NCBI GenBank assembly: GCA_024236495.1
Contig: JACKKJ010000001.1
Location: 682,001-746,000 of the forward strand
DNA from: Paracoccaceae bacterium
GTDB taxonomy: Bacteria > Pseudomonadota > Alphaproteobacteria > Rhodobacterales > Rhodobacteraceae
Direction: 5' to 3'
DNA: 64,000 nt
Shown piece after piece: positions 1-9,145 of the stretch. How positions within the stretch are numbered: position 1 is the first letter of the stretch; each line of letters opens with the position of its first letter. The notes beneath the pieces were generated by a model. The model searched no databases, had not been told where the DNA came from, and saw only the letters and a program-made list of their open reading frames with translations. A program made the translations under genes and the position numbers.

Positions 1-237
1 TACACGCAAGGATTGTATTGCTGCGGGCGCGATAAGCCCCTGGTCGCGATTGCGCGGCGAAAAGGGAAGGCTTCGCTCGAAAGTGCCGGTCTTTTCTCGA
101 ATTCCCGCTTGAAACTGCGATTCGGCAGGGGGCCGCGGCGCCAGGTCGTGGCTGAACTGGAAACAATACCCGCTCAGGAACAGGATAGGATCCAATTCAA
201 GCGGATCACCTGCCACATCCATCGTCTTTTTTTTGGA
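1..237. other. No supported gene at left edge
   Basis: A short open frame crosses most of this stretch on the plus strand, but its translation shows no recognisable family and runs straight into the terminator hairpin that follows. I see no convincing ribosome binding site, RNA gene or repeat. The stretch could be the distal upstream region of a gene outside the window. Confidence 0.4.
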
Positions 238-258
238 GAAAGGGGCGTTTTCGCCCCC
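238..258 (-). terminator. Rho-independent terminator after the oxidoreductase gene
   Basis: On the minus strand a six-base GGGGCG stem, an AAAA loop and CGCCCC are followed by TTTT. The hairpin lies about 35 bases past the stop codon of the leftward oxidoreductase gene. The T run is short, so efficiency is uncertain. Confidence 0.6.
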
Positions 259-292
259 CAAGCCCGTGTTTGATCCTGTCGGATACCTCGGC

Positions 293-1297
293 CTAGCCAA
301 GTATCTCTGTCACGCGAACGGCGCGGCCCGCCGAGACCGAAAGAACAGCCGCATCCGCCAGTGCCAGCGCGCGAAGTCCGTCCACCCCGGTGGTCGGGGG
401 CGTCTTGCCGTCACGGACTGCCGCGATGAACGCCGCGATCTCGGCGGCATAGGCGGCGGTATAGCGGGTCATGAAGAAGTTCAGCAGCGGCGGGCGCACA
501 TGGCCTGCGGCCGTCGCGATCTGGGTCCGCGACTCGTGGGTATTGTCTGCACTCACCGCGCCCGCCGACCCCAGCACCTCGATCCGCTGATCGTAGCCAT
601 AGGTGGCGCGGCGCGAATTGGTGATGATCGCCTGTCGGCCACTGGCCGTGCGAAGGATGACGTTGACGCTGTCATAGTCGCCCAGCTCGCCGATCTTCGG
701 ATCGGTCAGCACCGAGGCGGAAGCCATCACCGTTTCCGGCTCCTCCCCCAGCAGCCAGCGGGCCATGTCGAAGTCGTGGATGGTCATGTCGCGGAAAATG
801 CCGCCGGAGCGGGTGATATAGTCGTAGGGTGGCGCCCCCGGATCGCGGGAGGTGATCGTCACCATTTCCACCGCGCCGATCGCGCCCGCGTCGATCGCCG
901 CCTTCGCTGCGACGAAGTCGGGATCGAAGCGGCGGTTGAAACCTACCATGAGCGTTGCACCGGCACCATCCGCGACCGCCAGACAGTCCTTCACCCGCTG
1001 CAGGCTGAGATCGACCGGCTTCTCGCAGAAAATCGCCTTGCCCGCCCGCGCGAAGCGTTCGATCAGATCGGCATGGGTGTCGGTCGGCGTGCAGATCACC
1101 ACCGCATCGATGTCGCTTGCCGCCTCGATCTCGTCGATGGTGCGGACCTCGCAGCCATACTGCCCCGCGATGGCCTCCGCCGCCTCGGCAAGGGCGTCTG
1201 CGACGGCGATCAGGCGCGCGCCGGTGTCGCCGGTGATCGCCCTTGCATGAACCTTTCCGATGCGTCCCGCGCCCAGAAGGCCAAACCTCAGTGTCAT
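293..1297 (-). CDS. iolG: Inositol 2-dehydrogenase-like Gfo/Idh/MocA oxidoreductase
   Basis: Predicted NAD-dependent sugar or inositol dehydrogenase of about 334 residues, the usual length of the Gfo/Idh/MocA family. An N-terminal Rossmann fold opens with GLLGAGRIG (residues 6-14). The family EKP motif follows, with its lysine near residue 93. The substrate-pocket motif GGIFRDMTIHDFD has the expected Asp170 and His174. The start at 1297 is preferred over a longer frame because GGAG precedes it at good spacing and the Rossmann motif then sits at the N terminus. In this family myo-inositol 2-dehydrogenase oxidises inositol to scyllo-inosose. No other inositol genes are adjacent, so the substrate is inferred and could be a related polyol or sugar. 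Confidence 0.75.
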   Translation of the reverse strand: MTLRFGLLGAGRIGKVHARAITGDTGARLIAVADALAEAAEAIAGQYGCEVRTIDEIEAASDIDAVVICTPTDTHADLIERFARAGKAIFCEKPVDLSLQRVKDCLAVADGAGATLMVGFNRRFDPDFVAAKAAIDAGAIGAVEMVTITSRDPGAPPYDYITRSGGIFRDMTIHDFDMARWLLGEEPETVMASASVLTDPKIGELGDYDSVNVILRTASGRQAIITNSRRATYGYDQRIEVLGSAGAVSADNTHESRTQIATAAGHVRPPLLNFFMTRYTAAYAAEIAAFIAAVRDGKTPPTTGVDGLRALALADAAVLSVSAGRAVRVTEILG

Positions 1298-1442
1298 ATG
1301 AATCTCCGTTTTCCGTGGGGTGCCGCCCAGTTCCGGCCAAGATCGGCTTGCGTCCCGGTCTGTCAAGGCGACCGGCTTGTCAAGTGGCCCGACCTCGCCG
1401 GACGCAGCGGCTTTGTCGCCCCGGGCGTCGGACAGCCAGGAC

Positions 1443-2198
1443 TCAGATGAAGAACGCCCGGCGGATCAGGTTCAGGCCGGTGACCGCCAGAATGACGAGC
1501 GTCCAGCGCCGGAAACGCTGTGCATCCAGCCTGTCCTGAATCGCGAAGCCGAACCAAAGGCCGGCAAGCGCAGGCGCGATCAGCACCGCCGACAGCATGA
1601 GCCGATCCGTGGTGATGACGCCCGAACCCGCATGTCCCGCCAGCAGCGCCACCGACCCGATCGAATAGACGACGCCCTGCACCCGGACACTTTCCTGCTT
1701 TTCGGTATCCAGGGACACGAGCAGCGCGATCGTCGGGGGCCCCCATACGCCGGAAACGCCGCCGTAGATCCCGCCGACGATCCCCGTCAGCACCTCGGCC
1801 AGGCCACGGTTGCGCGCGTCAAAGCGGATTTTCCGTCCCGCAAGCTGAACGATGGCAAAGGCGACGATCGGCACGCCAAGCGCGCCAAGTAGCACCGCCT
1901 GCGGAATGAACGGCACCGCCTGCGCGGTCAGCAGGACAAAGATCACCAGCGCCGCGATCATCCGCCAAAAGCCGACGGTCGAGTTCCAGGCCGCCTTGCC
2001 CCCCTGCCGCAGCGCCTGAACGATGTTGGTCAGAAACGTTGGCAGGATCAATGCGACCAGCGCCTGATCCGCCGGCATGAAGGACGCAAGGCCCGAGATC
2101 ATGATCATCGGCATTGCGAAACCGACGGCACCCTTCACGGCACCCGCGAAGGTGGTAACGCCGATCGCCAGAAGTAGAAATGTCGGATCGAGTCCCAA
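1443..2198 (-). CDS. TauE/SafE family membrane permease
   Basis: A 251-residue hydrophobic protein with about eight membrane segments and the repeated Gly-rich pattern of the TauE/SafE (sulfite/organosulfonate exporter) family. The first repeat holds KGAVGFAMPM near residues 22-31, and the second holds GGIYGGVSGVWGP near residues 141-153. The family exports or imports small anions such as sulfite or sulfoacetate, but substrate cannot be read from sequence. It lies 145 bases upstream of the oxidoreductase in the same direction and is divergent from mcd. Confidence 0.8.
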   Translation of the reverse strand: MGLDPTFLLLAIGVTTFAGAVKGAVGFAMPMIMISGLASFMPADQALVALILPTFLTNIVQALRQGGKAAWNSTVGFWRMIAALVIFVLLTAQAVPFIPQAVLLGALGVPIVAFAIVQLAGRKIRFDARNRGLAEVLTGIVGGIYGGVSGVWGPPTIALLVSLDTEKQESVRVQGVVYSIGSVALLAGHAGSGVITTDRLMLSAVLIAPALAGLWFGFAIQDRLDAQRFRRWTLVILAVTGLNLIRRAFFI

Positions 2199-2361
2199 TG
2201 TCGCCCCTGCCTTTCCCGCCTGCTATAGCCCCCGGGCGCGGAGCCCGCACCTTGAATTTCTTGCGACACTTTCGTGCCTTCCATGCTCCCGCAGTGAATT
2301 AATATTGCGCTGCGGATGCGAAGTCGGTAGGAGAGTGCAGCCGCAGAAAAGGAGCCGACAG
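2199..2361. promoter_or_regulatory. Divergent intergenic region, TauE permease / mcd
   Basis: A 162-base space between two divergent genes must hold both promoters. It contains the only AT-rich patch nearby (GAATTAATATTG, about 2293-2304). It ends with the strong mcd ribosome binding site AAAGGAG, eight bases before the ATG at 2362. No clear operator palindrome is visible. Confidence 0.4.
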
Positions 2362-4026
2362 ATGGCGCATGACGGGGCCGATATGCCGAAGACCGCGATC
2401 CTTTCCGACCTGACCGACCTGACGGCCGCAGCCCTGCCGCAGATCGAGGCCGTTCTGCGGGATGCGACCTCCGTCGTCCGGGCTTCGGTCGATCGCGATG
2501 GCAAGGTTTCCGGCGCTGCGCTCGAGGCGAACCAGTTCGCGGCCCATGCGCTGTCCTGGCTGGCCACCTATGTCGAATCGCTGCGCCAATTGAACGCCTG
2601 GGCCGCGCGCATCGCCACGGAAGGCGCGATGGGCGAGATGGAAAAGCTGATCCTGCAGATCGGTTTCGGCGAATACCTTGCGCAGATCGCCGGCGGCATC
2701 CCGATGAGCCAGGGCGAGGTCGCGCGACTTTCCGATCTGGGCGTCACCTGGACCCCGGAAGGCGCGGCCGCGACGTTGATCGCCGAAGGCAACCGACCCG
2801 CGGCGCGCGCGCGTCTAGTCGCGCTCATGCGCGACAACCACGGGCGCGCCACCTTTGGCGCCACCGGGCTTGACGACGAGCTTGAGATGATCCGCGACCA
2901 GTTCCGCCGTTATGCCGACGACCGGGTGGTGCCGAACGCGCATGACTGGCACCTCAAGGATGAACTGATCCCGATGGAGGTCATCCGGGAACTCTCCGAA
3001 CTTGGCGTCTTCGGCCTGACCATCCCGGAGGAGTTCGGCGGCCTCGGCCTCTCCAAGGCCTCGATGGTCGTGGTCAGCGAGGAGCTGAGCCGGGGCTACA
3101 TCGGCGTCGGTTCGCTGGGCACCCGGTCGGAAATCGCGGCAGAGCTGATCCTGTGCGGGGGCACGCCCGAACAGAAGGCGGAATGGCTGCCAAAGCTTGC
3201 CAGCGGCGAAATCCTTCCGACCGCCGTCTTCACCGAACCCAACACCGGATCGGACCTTGGCAGCCTGCGCACCCGCGCGGTTCGGACCGAGGACGGGTGG
3301 GAAATCACCGGAAACAAGACCTGGATCACCCATGCCGCGCGCACCCATGTGATGACGCTGCTGGCGCGGACCGATCCGGCGACCACCGACTATCGCGGTC
3401 TGTCGATGTTCCTGGCCGAAAAGACCCCGGGCACCGAACAGGATCCCTTCCCGACCCCCGGCATGACCGGCGGCGAGATCGAGGTGCTGGGCTACAGGGG
3501 CATGAAGGAATACGAACTGGGCTTCGACGGGTTCAAGGTGAAGGCCGGCAACCTTCTGGGCGGGCAGCCGGGCCAGGGCTTCAAGCAGTTGATGCAGACC
3601 TTCGAATCCGCCCGCATCCAGACCGCCGCGCGCGCCATCGGCGTTGCCCAGTCGGCGCTGGAGGTCGGCATGAAATACGCCGAGGACCGCAAGCAGTTCG
3701 GGCGTAGTCTGATCGAGTTTCCGCGCGTTTCCGGCAAACTTGCGATGATGGCGGTCGAGATCATGATCGCCCGCCAGCTGACCTACCATTCGGCCTGGCA
3801 GAAGGATCACGACCGGCGCTGCGACCTTGAGGCGGGCATGGCCAAGCTTCTGGGCGCGCGCGTCGCCTGGGCGGCGGCCGACAACGCGCTGCAGATCCAC
3901 GGCGGCAACGGATTTGCGCTGGAATACCAGATCAGCCGGATCCTCTGCGACGCGCGCATCCTCAACATCTTCGAGGGCGCGGCGGAGATTCAGGCGCAGG
4001 TCATCGCCCGCCGTCTTCTGGACTGA
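2362..4026 (+). CDS. mcd: Methylsuccinyl-CoA dehydrogenase (acyl-CoA dehydrogenase with N-terminal extension)
   Basis: FAD-dependent acyl-CoA dehydrogenase of 554 residues. Ordinary family members have about 380-400 residues; here the normal fold starts near residue 165 after an extra N-terminal domain. That layout is characteristic of (2S)-methylsuccinyl-CoA dehydrogenase, which makes mesaconyl-CoA in the ethylmalonyl-CoA pathway used for acetate assimilation without isocitrate lyase. Flavin and acyl-CoA binding segments are visible (FTEPNTGSD, TWITHAAR). The C-terminal IHGGNGF and NIFEGAAEIQ motifs carry the catalytic glutamate near residue 538. The start at 2362 follows AAAGGAG. No other pathway gene (ccr, ecm, mch) is adjacent. 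A generic long-chain acyl-CoA dehydrogenase is the alternative. Confidence 0.82.
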   Translation: MAHDGADMPKTAILSDLTDLTAAALPQIEAVLRDATSVVRASVDRDGKVSGAALEANQFAAHALSWLATYVESLRQLNAWAARIATEGAMGEMEKLILQIGFGEYLAQIAGGIPMSQGEVARLSDLGVTWTPEGAAATLIAEGNRPAARARLVALMRDNHGRATFGATGLDDELEMIRDQFRRYADDRVVPNAHDWHLKDELIPMEVIRELSELGVFGLTIPEEFGGLGLSKASMVVVSEELSRGYIGVGSLGTRSEIAAELILCGGTPEQKAEWLPKLASGEILPTAVFTEPNTGSDLGSLRTRAVRTEDGWEITGNKTWITHAARTHVMTLLARTDPATTDYRGLSMFLAEKTPGTEQDPFPTPGMTGGEIEVLGYRGMKEYELGFDGFKVKAGNLLGGQPGQGFKQLMQTFESARIQTAARAIGVAQSALEVGMKYAEDRKQFGRSLIEFPRVSGKLAMMAVEIMIARQLTYHSAWQKDHDRRCDLEAGMAKLLGARVAWAAADNALQIHGGNGFALEYQISRILCDARILNIFEGAAEIQAQVIARRLLD

Positions 4027-4043
4027 TCCGTCGCGGGGCGCGG

Positions 4044-5246
4044 TCAGCCCCGGCTGGCGCCGAGGCGTGGATGCAGGCGCGTCGCGATGGCGGCGGCGGC
4101 GGCCAGGCCCGCCCCGCAGGCGACAAAGACGCCCGGCACGGGCGCGACCAGCAGCACAAGCCAGGCGAACCCGGGCGTCAGGATGCCCGACACGTCGCGG
4201 AAACTCGCGTAGACCGCCGACATCTCGGCCCGTTCGGCCGGGCGGACCGCCATCAGGAACGGAAGTCCGCCGAATGTGTCCAGCATCACCAGGAAGAACG
4301 ACGCCGCGAACAGCGTGATCAGCGACAGGGGCGGCCAGACCGGCGCCGCGCCGGCCAGGACGAAACAGGCCGCGCCGGCGGCGAAGGCTACGATCACCGC
4401 ACGTCTCAGACCGCGCCGCTGCATCCACCGCAGCATCAGCGGCGACAGGAAAAGAAGCGCGTTCGACACCGAATAGACAAAGCTCGCGATCTGGTCGCCC
4501 AGCCCCGCCTCGATGCAGTAGATCGGCAGATAGACGATATAGACCCACCAGCCGACCGACCGCAGGACGGCGAACAGCCAGCCCGCCACCAGCCGCGGCT
4601 GCGCGAAGAACCGGCCCAGGAACGCAAGGGGGTTCGGCGCCGGCGCCTTGGCGCGGGTGATGGTCTTTCCGTTGCCCATCCGCATCGCCCAGAAGGTCGC
4701 GGCCAGGATGCCCGCGAAGGCCATCGCGATCACAAAGGGCAAGGGTGCCCAAAGTTTCCAGAGCCAGACCCCCAGCATCGGCCCGATGGTCCAGGAAGCG
4801 GCGCTGTAGGACAGCTTGCGCGTCTCTACCCGGCCAAGTTCCTGCCGCGCGATGAAATCCATCAGATAAGCGTTGATGCAGGTGAACGAGGTCATCGTCG
4901 CCCAGCTCATCAGCAAGAGCCCGACGGGCGTCAAGACCGGCCCGCCGATGATCGCGCAGCCCGGTCCCGCGACATAGAACGCCATGCCAAGGGAATAGAG
5001 CCATCGGCGCGCGACGAAGCGGCCGAACCAGGGCAGCAGCATCCCGTAGCTGAACGACAGGATGCCGGCATAGAAGTAAAGCTGGCTGACCCGGCCGGCA
5101 TCGCCCAGCGCCTGATAGATGACAAGCGGCCAGACCGACACGAGGATGCCGCGCACAGAAGCCTCAATCCCGGCGAGGAGCGCAAAGCCCTGAACCCCCG
5201 GAACCGGGGCGTGGCGCAGAAAGGTCGGAATATATCGGCCGATCAT
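4044..5246 (-). CDS. MFS transporter, substrate unknown
   Basis: About 400 residues with roughly twelve hydrophobic segments, typical of the major facilitator superfamily. Basic loops such as RRWMQRRGLRR-like stretches lie between helices. The chosen start (5246) is preceded by CAGGAGA; a longer frame would add 20 unlikely residues. It converges on mcd with an 17-base gap and is divergent from the META-domain gene. Nothing in the sequence identifies the substrate. Confidence 0.75.
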   Translation of the reverse strand: MIGRYIPTFLRHAPVPGVQGFALLAGIEASVRGILVSVWPLVIYQALGDAGRVSQLYFYAGILSFSYGMLLPWFGRFVARRWLYSLGMAFYVAGPGCAIIGGPVLTPVGLLLMSWATMTSFTCINAYLMDFIARQELGRVETRKLSYSAASWTIGPMLGVWLWKLWAPLPFVIAMAFAGILAATFWAMRMGNGKTITRAKAPAPNPLAFLGRFFAQPRLVAGWLFAVLRSVGWWVYIVYLPIYCIEAGLGDQIASFVYSVSNALLFLSPLMLRWMQRRGLRRAVIVAFAAGAACFVLAGAAPVWPPLSLITLFAASFFLVMLDTFGGLPFLMAVRPAERAEMSAVYASFRDVSGILTPGFAWLVLLVAPVPGVFVACGAGLAAAAAIATRLHPRLGASRG

Positions 5247-5376
5247 GGGGTCTCCTGCCCCCGACAGACCGCATGCAGGCCAAGGTGTCGCAGCCGTTTT
5301 CGACACCGGCAGGTCGCATTGGGCGCAAACCGCAATCGTGCTGGCGCGGCAAGGACAGTGGCGCTAGGTTCGGGTC

Positions 5377-5778
5377 ATGCGCAGCCTCACCCTTCCCGCC
5401 CTTGCGCTGGCCCTTGCGACCGGCGCCTGCATTGCGGATGAAACCATGACGACCGAACCGGAAACCGGATCCGCCTGGGAACTCCTGCGGCTGGACGGCG
5501 CGCCGTTCCCGGCCCGGGCGACCCTGACCTTTCCCGAACCGGGCCTCGTGGCCGGACTGGCGCCTTGCAACAGCTTCAGCGGCGATCTGCTGGCGCCACT
5601 GCCCGCCTTCCGCCTTGGCCCGGCGCGCGTTACCCGGCGCGCCTGCGCCGACCTGCCGGCCGAAGGGCGGTTCTTCGCGGCCCTGGGCGCGGTAACGATG
5701 GCCGCGGTGCAGGGCGATACCCTGACCCTCTCGGCGCCCGGCGGGCCGGAAATGATCTTTGCCCGCGTTCAGCCCTGA
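5377..5778 (+). CDS. META-domain putative lipoprotein (HslJ-like)
   Basis: A 133-residue secreted protein. The first 18 residues form a signal peptide ending in LATGAC, a weak lipobox, so lipidation at the cysteine is possible but not certain. The remainder matches the META domain (seen in HslJ-type proteins): a W-x-L start, PCNSFSGDL in the middle, then a TRRAC segment and a FFAALGAV helix. The function of META domains is poorly defined; they are usually envelope proteins linked to stress tolerance. The 3' end overlaps the convergent recO gene by ten bases. Confidence 0.7.
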   Translation: MRSLTLPALALALATGACIADETMTTEPETGSAWELLRLDGAPFPARATLTFPEPGLVAGLAPCNSFSGDLLAPLPAFRLGPARVTRRACADLPAEGRFFAALGAVTMAAVQGDTLTLSAPGGPEMIFARVQP

Positions 5779-6491
5779 CGGGCAAGAAGGGCGACGAAAC
5801 GTCTGCGGGCCTCCGGCAACGGGCGTGTGCCAAGGTCGGGCGCCAGCCGGTGTTCCAGAAACCAGCCGGTCGTCGTCAGACCCGCCAGGACCTCTGGCCC
5901 GGTCGCGCCCCCCTGGCCAAGAAGGCAGGGCGGCAACGGCAGAAGCCGGTCAGCCCATTCGCCCGCCGCGCCCCGCGCCACCGCCCGCCCCGACCTGGGG
6001 CTGACATAGGCCAGATCCTCGCGGCTGCCAGTCACCGCACAGGCCGAAAGATCAAGCCCGTAGCCCATCTCCTCCAGAAGGAATGCCTCCCAGCGCAGAT
6101 AGGCCGTGACCCAATCCGCTGTCACGCCAAGATCGTCGAGAAGCGCCACGCTCGACCGGTAGAGCTGCGGGTGCGGTTCCCGTTCCGGCAGGACAAAATG
6201 GAGGAGCGCGCAGACCGAGTTGAGACCGGCAAGCGCCAGCCGGTCCGAAAGGACGCCGCTACGGGCCCGCAGCGGTTCGACGGCAAAGGCGCCGATGTGT
6301 TCGTCAAGCCGCGCCCGCCAGGTCAGGTCTAGCTGTGCGCCCGGCTGAAGGACCGGGGCGATGCGGCGGGACACGCCGCCGCGCACGACGCCCGCGTGGC
6401 GCCCGTGTTGCGCGGTAAAGACCTCGATGATGGCGCTCGTCTCTCCGTGCGGCCGGACCGCCAGAAGCGCGCCTTCGTCCCGCCATTCCAT
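5769..6491 (-). CDS. recO: DNA repair protein RecO
   Basis: RecO mediates loading of RecA onto SSB-coated single-strand DNA together with RecF and RecR. The 240-residue product is the usual length. It has the N-terminal OB-fold (MEWRDEGALLAVRPHGETS, then a GVVRGGVSR segment) and the helical C-terminal domain with YRSSVALLDDLG and RWEAFLLEEMGYGLDLS. The start at 6491 matches the family N terminus (M-E-W-x-D-x-G) and follows AAGGGGG. It sits downstream of the CDF transporter in the same direction. Confidence 0.92.
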   Translation of the reverse strand: MEWRDEGALLAVRPHGETSAIIEVFTAQHGRHAGVVRGGVSRRIAPVLQPGAQLDLTWRARLDEHIGAFAVEPLRARSGVLSDRLALAGLNSVCALLHFVLPEREPHPQLYRSSVALLDDLGVTADWVTAYLRWEAFLLEEMGYGLDLSACAVTGSREDLAYVSPRSGRAVARGAAGEWADRLLPLPPCLLGQGGATGPEVLAGLTTTGWFLEHRLAPDLGTRPLPEARRRFVALLARQG

Positions 6492-6578
6492 GCGACCGCC
6501 CCCTTGCGCGCGACTATTCCAGCCCCGCGGGGCGAAGTCCATTGCACACATCACGGGTGCGGGTGCCGGCACCGGGCA

Positions 6579-7463
6579 TCAGGTTTCGCGCGCGACATCC
6601 TTGTGCACGATCACATCGCATTGCGGATAGGTCTCGATGATCTTCCGCCTGAGGCCCGCGCCGATGGCATGGGCTTCGCGCAGGGTCTGGTCGCCGTCCA
6701 GTTCGATATGGATATGAACAAAGACCCTGCTGCCCGCCATCCGCGTCTTCAGATCGTGGAAACCGCTGACGCCGGGCCAGTCGCGCGCGATGGCGGCGAT
6801 GGCGTCGACCAGGGCGGGGTCTGCGGTGCGGTCCATCAGCGCGTCCCAGGCGCCCTTGCCGATACGCACCGCCCCGACCAGCAGGACAAGCGCCGAAGCC
6901 AGCGCCACGACGCTGTCCACATGCGACAGCCCGAACCGGCTTGACACCCAAAGCGCGCCGATCGCCCCGAGCGCCGGCAAGAGGTCGGACAGATAGTGAA
7001 GCGAATCCGCCGCGACGACCTTGCTGCCGGTACGCCGCGCGACACGGCGCTGCCAAAGCACCAGCGCAAGCGTCAGCCCGATCGACAGCACCATGACGGC
7101 GATCCCCTGGCTTTCCGCCGCGATACGCGCTTCGGTCACACCAAGAAGGCGCTCGACCGCCACCCAACCGATCACGACACCCGAAACGGCGACGAACATC
7201 GACTGCGCCAGCGCCGCCAGATCCTCGACCGAGGTATGCCCGAAAGCATGATCCTCGTCGGCGGGCCGCGCGGCATAGATGATCGCGATCAGCCCACCGG
7301 TCGACATCATCAGATCCAGCGCATTGTCGGCAAGCGACGCGGCGACCGACAGCGACGCGGTCTGGCCCAGCGCCCAAAGCTTGAGCACCACAAGCGTGGC
7401 CGCCACAGCAACCGAGGCGAGCCCCGCAGAGATGTTCAGCCTGTCGAAATTCCCGTTCGTCAT
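6579..7463 (-). CDS. Cation diffusion facilitator (FieF/CDF) metal transporter
   Basis: A 294-residue CDF protein that exports divalent metals (Zn, Fe, Co or Ni) by proton antiport. Membrane helix 2 carries the metal-site motif DNALD, and helix 5 carries HYLSD (H-x3-D), matching the transport site of the YiiP/FieF group. The cytoplasmic C-terminal domain ends with a VHIHIELD strand, typical of the dimerising metal-binding domain. The start at 7463 follows GGGGGA. The metal cannot be chosen from sequence. It is 61 bases downstream of the SH3 gene and 87 bases upstream of recO, so one transcript is possible. Confidence 0.88.
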   Translation of the reverse strand: MTNGNFDRLNISAGLASVAVAATLVVLKLWALGQTASLSVAASLADNALDLMMSTGGLIAIIYAARPADEDHAFGHTSVEDLAALAQSMFVAVSGVVIGWVAVERLLGVTEARIAAESQGIAVMVLSIGLTLALVLWQRRVARRTGSKVVAADSLHYLSDLLPALGAIGALWVSSRFGLSHVDSVVALASALVLLVGAVRIGKGAWDALMDRTADPALVDAIAAIARDWPGVSGFHDLKTRMAGSRVFVHIHIELDGDQTLREAHAIGAGLRRKIIETYPQCDVIVHKDVARET

Positions 7464-7524
7464 CGCAATCCCCCGATCGCCGACGGTGCCATAGCGCGCC
7501 GCGCGACCGCTGGCCAGCGCCGGA

Positions 7525-8037
7525 TCAATCGCGCAATTCGCCGGGGTCCACCCCCCAAAGCGCGGTCTTGGCCACCCAGCCATCGCCGCCGTCGGCCGAA
7601 ATCTCGCACCAGTCGTCGTCGCAGGCACCAAGCCGCGCGATCACACCCGCCTGCGCCTGTGCGACCACCGGGGCATCGGCCTCGGGGCGGGTGTGCAGGG
7701 CGGCCATGTCCTGTTCGACCAGGACGGTGCGAACGCCCGACAGGAGCGAATAGTGAATCCAGCCGCCCTGGCCCTCGTTGTCCTCGACCCGGCGCCAGTG
7801 TCCGAATTCCGCGGTAATGCGCAGCGGCATCGCCCGGTGGGTGAAGACCCAGTCGATCCGGTGCGACAGGCTTGGCCCGCGCCGCACGTTGCCCTCGCTC
7901 GTCTTCAAGGAGACATAGCGCGGAAGCGGCAGATTCGTGACCGCCCCCTTCGCGCCATCGCCCTGCGCGGCCCGAACCGGACCTGCAAGCGCCAACAGGA
8001 TTGTCAATGCGATGCCGCCGCGGCTTGTCCGCTTCAT
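7525..8037 (-). CDS. Secreted protein with two bacterial SH3 domains
   Basis: A 170-residue protein. A signal peptide covers residues 1-24 (KRTSRGG, a hydrophobic core and an A-x-A site at VRAAQG). Two SH3-like units follow: NVRRGPSLSHRIDWVFTHRAMP... ending WIHYSLLSG, and LHTRPEADAPVVAQAQAG... ending WVAKTALWGV. Such domains are usually periplasmic and bind peptidoglycan peptides or partner proteins. It begins the leftward run SH3-CDF-recO and is divergent from the hydroxyacid dehydrogenase gene. Confidence 0.75.
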   Translation of the reverse strand: MKRTSRGGIALTILLALAGPVRAAQGDGAKGAVTNLPLPRYVSLKTSEGNVRRGPSLSHRIDWVFTHRAMPLRITAEFGHWRRVEDNEGQGGWIHYSLLSGVRTVLVEQDMAALHTRPEADAPVVAQAQAGVIARLGACDDDWCEISADGGDGWVAKTALWGVDPGELRD

Positions 8038-8154
8038 CTGCCTGCTCTCTTGCCCTCGCGCCACGACCGGCGCCCTTTTCGGGGCTTGTGGCTTGCCCCG
8101 TTCCCCTGCACTTTGCCAACTAAGAGCGCGCCGCGAAAGAGAGGAGAAGCCGCC

Positions 8155-9141
8155 ATGCCTTCACAGCGTCTGAGTGTTGTCGTCACGCGACGCCTGCCCG
8201 AGGCGGTAGAGACACGGATGAAGGAACTCTTCGACGTGGAGCTGCGCGATCCCGACACCAAGATGACGCGCGAGGAGCTGGCCGCCGCGATGCAGCGCGC
8301 CGATGTGCTGGTTCCCTGCGTCACCGACCAGATCGACGCGAACCTGCTGGCGCAGGCGGGCGAAAAACTCAAGCTCATCGCGAACTACGGCGCCGGCATC
8401 GACCATGTCGACGTGGCCTCGGCCCGCCAGCGCGGCATCCTGGTATCGAACACGCCCGGCGTCGTGACCGAAGACACGGCCGACATGACGATGGCGCTGA
8501 TCCTTGCGGTGACGCGGCGCATCCCCGAGGGGCTGGCGGTCATGCAATCGGGCGAATGGAAAGGCTGGGCGCCGACGGCGTTCATGGGCGGGCGCGTAGG
8601 CGGGCGGCGGCTTGGCATCCTGGGGATGGGGCGCATCGGCACCGCCGTTGCGCGCCGTGCGCGCGCCTTCGGAATGCAGATCCACTATCACAACCGCAAG
8701 CGCCTGCGCCCCGAGCAGGAGGCCGAGGTCGAGGCGACTTACTGGGAAAGCCTTGATCAGATGGTCAGCCGTATGGATGTGATTTCCATCAACTGCCCGC
8801 ATACCCCTGCGACCTTCCACCTGATGAACGCGCGTCGGCTGAAGCTCCTCAAACCATCTGGCGTGATCGTCAACACCTCGCGCGGCGAGGTCATCGACGA
8901 AAACGCGCTGACGCGGATGCTGCGCGCGGGTGAAATCGCCGGCGCGGGGCTGGACGTCTATGAACACGGGGTCGAAATCAACCCGCGCTTGCGGGAACTG
9001 TCCAACGTCGTCCTGTTGCCTCACATGGGGTCGGCCACGGTCGAGGGGCGAACCGAGATGGGCGAAAAGGTCATCATCAACATCAAGACCTTTGCCGACG
9101 GTCATCGCCCGCCCGACCTTGTCGTGCCGGGGATGCTTTAG
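8155..9141 (+). CDS. D-2-hydroxyacid dehydrogenase (glyoxylate/hydroxypyruvate reductase-like)
   Basis: A 328-residue NAD(P)-dependent dehydrogenase. It has the N-terminal catalytic domain, NYGAGIDHVD (about 77-86), the Rossmann motif GILGMGRIG (about 154-162), NTSRGEVIDE with the substrate arginine, and LLPHMGSAT with the catalytic histidine. The likely reaction is reduction of glyoxylate or hydroxypyruvate. The start at 8155 follows GAGGAG. The stop codon lies four bases before the next gene, which suggests cotranscription. Confidence 0.85.
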   Translation: MPSQRLSVVVTRRLPEAVETRMKELFDVELRDPDTKMTREELAAAMQRADVLVPCVTDQIDANLLAQAGEKLKLIANYGAGIDHVDVASARQRGILVSNTPGVVTEDTADMTMALILAVTRRIPEGLAVMQSGEWKGWAPTAFMGGRVGGRRLGILGMGRIGTAVARRARAFGMQIHYHNRKRLRPEQEAEVEATYWESLDQMVSRMDVISINCPHTPATFHLMNARRLKLLKPSGVIVNTSRGEVIDENALTRMLRAGEIAGAGLDVYEHGVEINPRLRELSNVVLLPHMGSATVEGRTEMGEKVIINIKTFADGHRPPDLVVPGML

Positions 9142-9145
9142 CGCC

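Noticed and set aside
13..273. An 86-codon open frame at the left edge
   Set aside because: No ribosome site, no recognisable family, and it reads through a terminator hairpin.
2815..5004. A 729-codon minus-strand open frame
   Set aside because: It is antisense to mcd and out of frame with the MFS gene; composition is low-complexity Arg/Gly/Ala.
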